A stretch of DNA of 19,080 bases from contig CAJOPD010000119.1 of the NCBI GenBank assembly GCA_905236685.1, positions 1 through 19,080 on the forward strand, in the 5' to 3' direction. This DNA is from an uncultured Clostridia bacterium (GTDB taxonomy: Bacteria; Bacillota; Clostridia; UBA1381). The notes under the pieces are model-generated. The model ran no database searches and was not told the origin of the DNA. It saw only the letters and a program-made list of their open reading frames with translations. Below are positions 14,385 to 19,080 of this stretch, piece by piece (position 1 is the first letter of the stretch; each line of letters begins with the position of its first letter). Made by a program: the position numbers and the translations under genes.

Positions 14385-15788
14385 ATGGAAGAAAAATATA
14401 TCAGTGAAATAGTTGCAAATGTTATAAAATCTATGGGTTCAGATGCTGCGTCTATTGTAAAGAAAACAAATCAGTTAGGTGTTTTTGACACAATGACAGA
14501 GGCGCTTTCTGCGGTAAATAAAGCGTACAATGAATTCAGGAGCTATACCGTGGAGCAAAGAGAGCAGATGATTTCAAAAATAAGAGAATTCACGCTCAAT
14601 GAGGCGGAAAATCTTGCAAAGCTCGGCGTTTCGGAAACGGGTATGGGACGCGTTGAGGATAAGATTATAAAGCATCAGCTTGTTGCCAATAAGACCCCCG
14701 GCACAGAGGATTTAAAGCCGTCGGTATGGACAGGCGATAACGGTCTTACATTGGTTGAAATGGCGCCATACGGTGTTATAGGAAGTATCACCCCGTCCAC
14801 AAATCCGTCAGAAACGGTGCTTTGCAATTCTATGGGTATGATAGCGGGCGGAAATGCAGTCGTTTTCAATCCACACCCCGGCGCAAAGGAAACCGCCAAC
14901 TATGCGGTTGACCTTGTGAACAGAGCCATTTTGGAGGCAGGCGGTCCTGAAAATTTGGTGGTATCGGTTAAAAATCCTACCAAGGAATCGTCAGACGAGA
15001 TGATGAACTCGCCGATAGTGAGAATGCTTGTTGCAACAGGCGGTCCCGGCGTTGTTCACGCGCTTTTGTCATCAGGCAAAAAAGCAATCGGAGCAGGCGC
15101 GGGAAATCCTCCTGTTATCGTTGATGACACAGCAGATGTCGAAAAAGCGGCAAAGGACATAGTAGCAGGCGCAAGCTTTGATAATAACCTGCCGTGTATT
15201 GCTGAAAAGGAATGTTTTGTATTCAGAAATGTTGCGGACAGACTTATAAATACTATGAAATCGAACGGTGCATATCTGATTTCGGGCAGTGAAATAGACA
15301 AGTTAAGAGATGTCTGTCTTATAAATAAAGACGGCAAGTACAGCATAAACAAAAAATGGGTCGGCAAGGACGCATACAAGTTCTTAAATGCAATAGGCAT
15401 TAACGCCGATAAAAATGTAAGACTTGTGATTTGTGAGGTTGACGCAAACCACCCGTTCGTTCAGGTAGAAATGATGATGCCTGTGCTTGCGATTGTGCGT
15501 GTTGATTCCATTGATGAGGCAATAAAGCTTGCGGTGGAAGCAGAACACGGGTGCAGACACTCGGCGCATATCCACTCCAAGAATGTTGACCACCTGACGC
15601 GTTTTGCAAGAGCGGTAGAAACTACTATTTTTGTTAAAAATGCACCCTCTTATGCAGGAATAGGCGCAGGCGGAGAAGGTTATACAACATTTACGATTGC
15701 AGGTCCTACGGGAGAGGGGCTAACAGCTGCTCATTCCTTTACAAGAGCGAGAAGATGCGTTCTTGTTGACGGATTGCACATTGTATAG
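14385..15788 (+). CDS. pduP: CoA-acylating propionaldehyde dehydrogenase with N-terminal encapsulation peptide
   Basis: A 467-residue enzyme of the PduP/EutE aldehyde dehydrogenase family, complete. It turns propanal, NAD+ and CoA into propionyl-CoA and NADH inside the compartment. The catalytic cysteine is C271 in NNLPCIAEKECFVF. Other family landmarks are APYGVIGSITPSTNPSET (about 126-143), the NAD-site segment ATGGPGVV, GAGAGNPPVIVDDTAD, and the C-terminal YAGIGAGGEGYTTFTIAGPTGEG-type block near 425-447. Residues 1-17 (MEEKYISEIVANVIKSM) form an amphipathic helix typical of encapsulation peptides, followed by a short linker. GAGGTG before ATG 14385 is the ribosome site. Confidence 0.96.
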   Translation: MEEKYISEIVANVIKSMGSDAASIVKKTNQLGVFDTMTEALSAVNKAYNEFRSYTVEQREQMISKIREFTLNEAENLAKLGVSETGMGRVEDKIIKHQLVANKTPGTEDLKPSVWTGDNGLTLVEMAPYGVIGSITPSTNPSETVLCNSMGMIAGGNAVVFNPHPGAKETANYAVDLVNRAILEAGGPENLVVSVKNPTKESSDEMMNSPIVRMLVATGGPGVVHALLSSGKKAIGAGAGNPPVIVDDTADVEKAAKDIVAGASFDNNLPCIAEKECFVFRNVADRLINTMKSNGAYLISGSEIDKLRDVCLINKDGKYSINKKWVGKDAYKFLNAIGINADKNVRLVICEVDANHPFVQVEMMMPVLAIVRVDSIDEAIKLAVEAEHGCRHSAHIHSKNVDHLTRFARAVETTIFVKNAPSYAGIGAGGEGYTTFTIAGPTGEGLTAAHSFTRARRCVLVDGLHIV

Positions 15789-15804
15789 TAATAGGAGTTA
15801 ATTT

Positions 15805-16455
15805 ATGAATTCTTTGGGAATGATTGAGGTATACGGCTTTACAACTGCGCTATGCGTTGCAGACCTTATGGTTAAAGCGGCGAATGTCAGATTGATAGCA
15901 TTTGACAGAAACAGACCTTTTTCTCCTAATATACCGGCGCCGCTTATTATGGCGGTAAAGGTTGAGGGAAGCGCGTCAGATGTTAAAGCGGCAGTCAGCG
16001 CAGGAAAAGCATATGCCGAGGATAAAGGAAGATATATAGTTTCCCACATAATAGCCCGTCCAGATGATGACGCAGAAAAAATGGCGTATTTGTGCGATAT
16101 AAACAGGGATAAGTATAACAAAAATATGCCAAAGACTATGAAAAATGTAAGCTCTGACGGTATCAGCTTTTCAGGTGCTTTGGGCATACTGGAAGTAGAG
16201 GGTTATGTTTGCTCGGTAGTGGGGTTTGATACTATGTTAAAGGCGGCAGATGTGCGCCTTGTCCATAAGGAAGAACGCCTTGGCGGCAGGCTCGTGACAT
16301 TGGTTATTACGGGCGAAGTATCGGCGGTAAAAGCCGCGTTAGAAGCAGGAAATGCTGCTGCATCAGGGCTTGGAAAGGTATATGGCAGAGAAATTATAGC
16401 AAGACCTCACGGCGAGCTTTTGAAATTTTTTGATTTGGAAGCAATAGAAAAGTAA
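15805..16455 (+). CDS. Tandem BMC-domain shell protein with long linker and extended pore loop
   Basis: A 216-residue shell protein with two BMC domains. Domain 1 (about 2-95) starts LGMIEVYGFTTALCVADLM and ends HIIARPDDDAEKM. Domain 2 (about 125-210) starts LGILEVEGYVCSVVGFDTML and ends IIARPHGELLKFF. They are joined by a charged 29-residue linker (96-124), longer than in PduT. At the pore-loop position domain 1 carries a proline-rich insertion (DRNRPFSPNIPAP, 34-46) in place of the usual KIGSG, while domain 2 has EERLGG. It would form a trimeric pseudohexamer with an unusual central opening, possibly gated. It is not clearly PduB or PduT by sequence. AGGAG precedes ATG 15805, and pduL follows 15 bases after its stop. 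Confidence 0.9.
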   Translation: MNSLGMIEVYGFTTALCVADLMVKAANVRLIAFDRNRPFSPNIPAPLIMAVKVEGSASDVKAAVSAGKAYAEDKGRYIVSHIIARPDDDAEKMAYLCDINRDKYNKNMPKTMKNVSSDGISFSGALGILEVEGYVCSVVGFDTMLKAADVRLVHKEERLGGRLVTLVITGEVSAVKAALEAGNAAASGLGKVYGREIIARPHGELLKFFDLEAIEK

Positions 16456-16470
16456 GGCGGAGATATAATT

Positions 16471-17109
16471 ATGTATGATGTTGAAAAAGTTGAAAAGATT
16501 GTTTCCGAAATTCTGAAAGAATATAAAAGGGACAAAAATGAGGAAATAAAAATCGGTGTTTCGCAAAGGCATGTTCATCTGTCAAGAGAGGACCTTGATA
16601 CTCTTTTTGGAAAAGGATATGAGCTGACAAAAAAGAAAACGCTTATGGGCAGAGAATTTGCCAGCGAGGAGTTTGTAACCCTTGTCGGACCGTCTTTAAA
16701 ATCAATAGAAAAGGTAAGAGTTTTGGGACCTGTCAGAAAGAATACGCAGGTCGAAATTTCCAGAACGGATACTTTTATTTTGAAGGTAAGCCCTCCCGTA
16801 AGACCGTCGGGCGAGATAAAGGGCTCGGAGCGGCTTGTGCTGGTAGGTCCTAAGGGCAGCGTTTATCTTAAAGAAGGCGTTATAATTGCCAACAGACATA
16901 TACATTTAACGCCTGATTATGCGGCCCGTCACGGAATTAAAGACGGCGACTATGTTGATGTTATTGTAGAAGGTATCAAGCCGACAAAGTTTTTTGATGT
17001 GCAGGTAAGAGTGAGGGACGACTTCAATATAGAGATGCATATTGATACAGACGACGCAAATTCCGCCGCAATTAAAAACGGCGATTTTGTGAGAATTGTA
17101 AGAGGTTAG
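16471..17109 (+). CDS. pduL: PduL-type phosphotransacylase with N-terminal encapsulation peptide
   Basis: A 212-residue PduL phosphate propanoyltransferase, which converts propionyl-CoA and phosphate to propionyl-phosphate and recycles CoA in the lumen. Zinc-site histidines are H34 and H36 (VSQRHVHLS), H143 and H145 (IIANRHIHLTPDYA) and H190 (EMHIDTDDANSA). R142 in ANRHIHL would be the phosphate-binding arginine by analogy with solved PduL structures. The two PduL repeats lie at about 24-110 and 115-212. Residues 1-19 (MYDVEKVEKIVSEILKEYK) form the encapsulation helix typical of BMC-associated PduL. GGAG lies upstream of ATG 16471. No kinase for propionyl-phosphate is seen in the window. Confidence 0.95.
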   Translation: MYDVEKVEKIVSEILKEYKRDKNEEIKIGVSQRHVHLSREDLDTLFGKGYELTKKKTLMGREFASEEFVTLVGPSLKSIEKVRVLGPVRKNTQVEISRTDTFILKVSPPVRPSGEIKGSERLVLVGPKGSVYLKEGVIIANRHIHLTPDYAARHGIKDGDYVDVIVEGIKPTKFFDVQVRVRDDFNIEMHIDTDDANSAAIKNGDFVRIVRG

Positions 17110-17128
17110 TTTTTTAAGAGGTGATGTA

Positions 17129-17890
17129 ATGTTTGCAGTTGAAAGGCAAAAAAAGATTATTGAATCCTTAAAAACAGAAGGCTCTGTGTTGGTGAGCAAG
17201 CTAAGCGCAGAACTGGGCGTTACGGAGGAAACTGTGCGCCGCGACCTTGAAAAGCTGGAAAAGCAGGAAATGCTTTTAAGAACTCACGGCGGAGCTATCC
17301 CAATCGACGAAGGTAATCACGAAATGTCGCTTGAAAAGAGAAAAAATCTGAATATAGATTCAAAAATCCGATTGGCGAAGGAAGCGGTAAAGTTCATTTC
17401 GGCAGGCGATACGATTTTTCTCGATGCGTCAACCACAACCTTTTATATAGCAAAAGAATTGAAGTCTATGAAGGACATAACAATAATCACAAATTCCATA
17501 AGAGTTGTGGACGAGCTTGCAGGACTTCCTGACTTAAAGGTTATAGCAGTAGGCGGCTTTGTGAGCAATAACCAGTCTTTTGTCGGCAGTCAGGCGCAGA
17601 GGATTATTTCGGAAACATATTTTGCAAACAAAATGTTCTTTTCAAGCAGAGGCATAACAATAAACGCGGGTATTTTGGAAAGCAATGACCAGGAATGCGG
17701 AATTAAGCAGTGTATGCTGAAAAATGCGGGTAAAAAGTACTATCTTTGCGATAAATCAAAAATCGGCAGGGTAGGATTTGCAAAGCTTGCACAATTGGAA
17801 GATATAGATTGCTTTATAACGGAAAAAAATCTTGATGAGGAATACGAGAAGGTATTTAACGAACTGAATATAAAACTGATAGAGGTTTAA
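17129..17890 (+). CDS. DeoR family transcriptional regulator
   Basis: A 253-residue regulator. Residues about 5-60 form the DeoR winged helix-turn-helix (RQKKIIESLKTEGSVLVSKL, then GVTEETVRRDLEKLEKQEM and the wing RTHGGAIP). Residues about 75-235 form the DeoRC sugar-phosphate sensor, with DSKIRLAKEAVKFISAGDTI and DASTTTFYIAKEL. Family members usually repress a sugar pathway until a phosphorylated intermediate binds. Here the natural ligand would be the aldolase substrate or a related sugar phosphate, and the targets P1 and P2 (inference). AGAGGTGAT ahead of ATG 17129 is the ribosome site. As the last gene of the operon it would be made with the BMC genes, giving feedback control. Confidence 0.93.
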   Translation: MFAVERQKKIIESLKTEGSVLVSKLSAELGVTEETVRRDLEKLEKQEMLLRTHGGAIPIDEGNHEMSLEKRKNLNIDSKIRLAKEAVKFISAGDTIFLDASTTTFYIAKELKSMKDITIITNSIRVVDELAGLPDLKVIAVGGFVSNNQSFVGSQAQRIISETYFANKMFFSSRGITINAGILESNDQECGIKQCMLKNAGKKYYLCDKSKIGRVGFAKLAQLEDIDCFITEKNLDEEYEKVFNELNIKLIEV

Positions 17891-17894
17891 TTAA

Positions 17895-17930
17895 AAAAAA
17901 TCGGCAAGGCGTAAGCCCTGCCGGTTTTTT
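17895..17930. terminator. Bidirectional terminator between the BMC operon and ptsI
   Basis: Arms 17895-17909 and 17916-17930 pair over 15 positions with one mismatch and one wobble around a 6-base loop. The plus strand ends in a T-run and the minus strand likewise, because of the A-run at 17893-17900. The ptsI stop codon (17929-17931) overlaps the edge. It serves both convergent units. Confidence 0.88.
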
Positions 17931-19080
17931 ATTTGCTTAAATCGATTTTTCTTACCGTATCCCGTAAAGGCAAGATGAAGGGCGCCGAAACGGACAGCTC
18001 GTCAATTCCCATTCGCAAAAATGTTTCGGTAAGGGAAGTGTCCGCCGCAAGCTCGCCGCAGATGCCTATCCAGGCGCCCGCTTTGTGCGCGTTCTGTGCC
18101 GACATCTCAATAAGCTTTAATACTGCCCTGTGGTGCGTGTCAATAAAGGGTTCCAGCTTGGCATTTTGCCTGTCGCAAGCCAAGGTGTACTGCGTCAGGT
18201 CATTTGTTCCGACGCTGAAAAAGTCAACCATAGGCGCAAGCTCATCGCTTATTATTGCAGCGGCAGGAGTTTCAATCATTATGCCTATTTCGATGTTTTC
18301 GGAATAAGCAAGACCGTCCTTTTTAAGCTCCGCCTTTACCTCCTCCAAGATTTTTTTGATGTCCGAAAGCTCCTTAACGCTTGTTATCATAGGGAACATA
18401 ATCCCCAGATTGCCGTATATTGAGGCGCGCAAAAGCGCTCTCAGCTGAGTTTTAAAAATCTCGGGACGGGTAAGGCAAATCCTTATTGCACGGTAGCCCA
18501 AAGCGGGATTTTCCTCCTTGTCAAGATTGAAATATCCGACCTGTTTATCCGCGCCGATGTCCAAGGTCCGTATAATCACCTTTTTGCCTGCCATACTTTC
18601 CAGAACCTTTTTGTATGCTTCAAACTGGGCGTCTTCGGTGGGGAAGTCCTCGCTTTCCAAATACAAAAATTCGCTTCGGAAAAGCCCTATTCCGCCGCCG
18701 TCATTTGCGAGTACGGCGCCTACACCGTCCACGCCGCCGATATTGGCGTAAATATTTATTTTCCTGCCGTCGAGCGTTATGTTTTCCTTGCCTTTCAGTT
18801 CCTGTAAAAGCGCTTTTTTGCGGTTGTCCTCAGCCTGTTTTTTGAGATAAAGCACTTCCGTTTCCGCATCAGGCTCAATTATAATGTCGCCCGTGTGCCC
18901 GTCCACTATAATTTTGTCGCCGTCCGAAACCGATTTCAAGAAATCCTCGCCTGCGCCTATAATTGCAGGAATGTTCATATTCCTTGCAAGTATCGCCGTA
19001 TGCGAATTTGACGAACCGAACGCGGTGACGAACGCCATGACCTTGTCTTTGTCAAGAGACACCGTTTCGCTGGGCGCGAG
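17929..19080 (-). CDS. ptsI: PTS enzyme I (phosphoenolpyruvate-protein phosphotransferase), C-terminal part
   Basis: The window holds the last 383 residues. The frame stays open to the right edge (LAPSETV upstream of the first internal GTG), so the HPr-binding N-terminal part lies outside. The active-site histidine is in AFGSSNSHTAILARNMNIPA. It is followed by the PEP-binding barrel, with FRSEFLYLESEDFPTEDAQF, VIIRTLDIGADKQVGYF, GIMIETPAAAI, FFSVGTNDLTQYTLACDR and GICGELAADTSL, all standard enzyme I motifs. It transfers phosphate from PEP to HPr in sugar uptake. The loop before the histidine reads GSSNSH instead of the commoner GGRTSH, a variant I believe occurs in clostridial enzymes. It is convergent with the BMC operon and probably part of the core genome. 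Confidence 0.95.
   Translation of the reverse strand, partial: LAPSETVSLDKDKVMAFVTAFGSSNSHTAILARNMNIPAIIGAGEDFLKSVSDGDKIIVDGHTGDIIIEPDAETEVLYLKKQAEDNRKKALLQELKGKENITLDGRKINIYANIGGVDGVGAVLANDGGGIGLFRSEFLYLESEDFPTEDAQFEAYKKVLESMAGKKVIIRTLDIGADKQVGYFNLDKEENPALGYRAIRICLTRPEIFKTQLRALLRASIYGNLGIMFPMITSVKELSDIKKILEEVKAELKKDGLAYSENIEIGIMIETPAAAIISDELAPMVDFFSVGTNDLTQYTLACDRQNAKLEPFIDTHHRAVLKLIEMSAQNAHKAGAWIGICGELAADTSLTETFLRMGIDELSVSAPFILPLRDTVRKIDLSK

Noticed and set aside
1..19080. CRISPR array, tRNA or rRNA genes
   Set aside because: No regularly spaced direct repeats, cloverleaf-like sequences with a T-loop motif, or rRNA segments were seen on either strand.

Overview
The window carries a chromosomal locus for a glycyl-radical-enzyme bacterial microcompartment (BMC) of the propanediol, fucose/rhamnose type (the class with an aldolase, often called GRM5). 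It is flanked by unrelated accessory genes on the left and by ptsI on the right. The host is most likely an anaerobic, low-to-moderate-GC Clostridia member, probably a gut Lachnospiraceae-like organism. The reasons are the oxygen-sensitive glycyl radical enzyme, strong AGGAGG ribosome sites, sigma-A type promoters, and the clostridial character of the MATE, AraC and enzyme I proteins. This is inference, as no taxonomic marker gene is present.

Left flank (1-3735): the end of an IS3-family transposase remnant on the minus strand; a MATE efflux transporter (minus) divergent from an AraC/cupin regulator (plus); an uncharacterised 282-residue protein with its own promoter and a terminator upstream; and a truncated esterase-like fragment on the minus strand. 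This stretch looks like accessory DNA with some decay.

BMC locus (about 3736-17930, plus strand): two promoters with identical hexamers and spacing (TTGACT-17-TATTAT) define two blocks. Block 1 encodes a Cof-type HAD phosphatase, a B12-independent diol dehydratase (glycyl radical enzyme), a short activating enzyme and a PduU/EutS-type shell protein. After a 246-base gap, block 2 encodes a class II aldolase, a GlcG/HbpS-like protein, an unusual fusion of an unrecognised 127-residue region with a zinc alcohol dehydrogenase, two PduA-like shell hexamers (the second with an N-terminal extension and an internal start), a EutN-type pentamer, a PduS-like Fe-S/flavin oxidoreductase, a PduT-like trimer with the cluster-binding Cys38, a CoA-acylating aldehyde dehydrogenase, a second tandem-BMC shell protein, PduL and a DeoR-type regulator. 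A bidirectional terminator closes the block against the convergent, partial ptsI gene.

Proposed flow: a deoxysugar phosphate (L-fuculose- or L-rhamnulose-1-phosphate) is cleaved to DHAP and lactaldehyde. The alcohol dehydrogenase reduces lactaldehyde to 1,2-propanediol and the radical enzyme dehydrates this to propanal. PduP and PduL then give propionyl-CoA and propionyl-phosphate, while the alcohol dehydrogenase, PduS and PduT balance NADH and electrons. Five enzymes carry recognisable encapsulation helices. Sugar isomerase, kinase and propionate kinase are not in the window and must lie elsewhere. The general system type is known. The parts that look unusual are the fused 127-residue domain, the dual-start BMC-H, the short activase, the proline-rich pore-loop insertion in the 216-residue shell protein, the HAD gene as promoter-proximal member, and the box cluster ahead of the second promoter.
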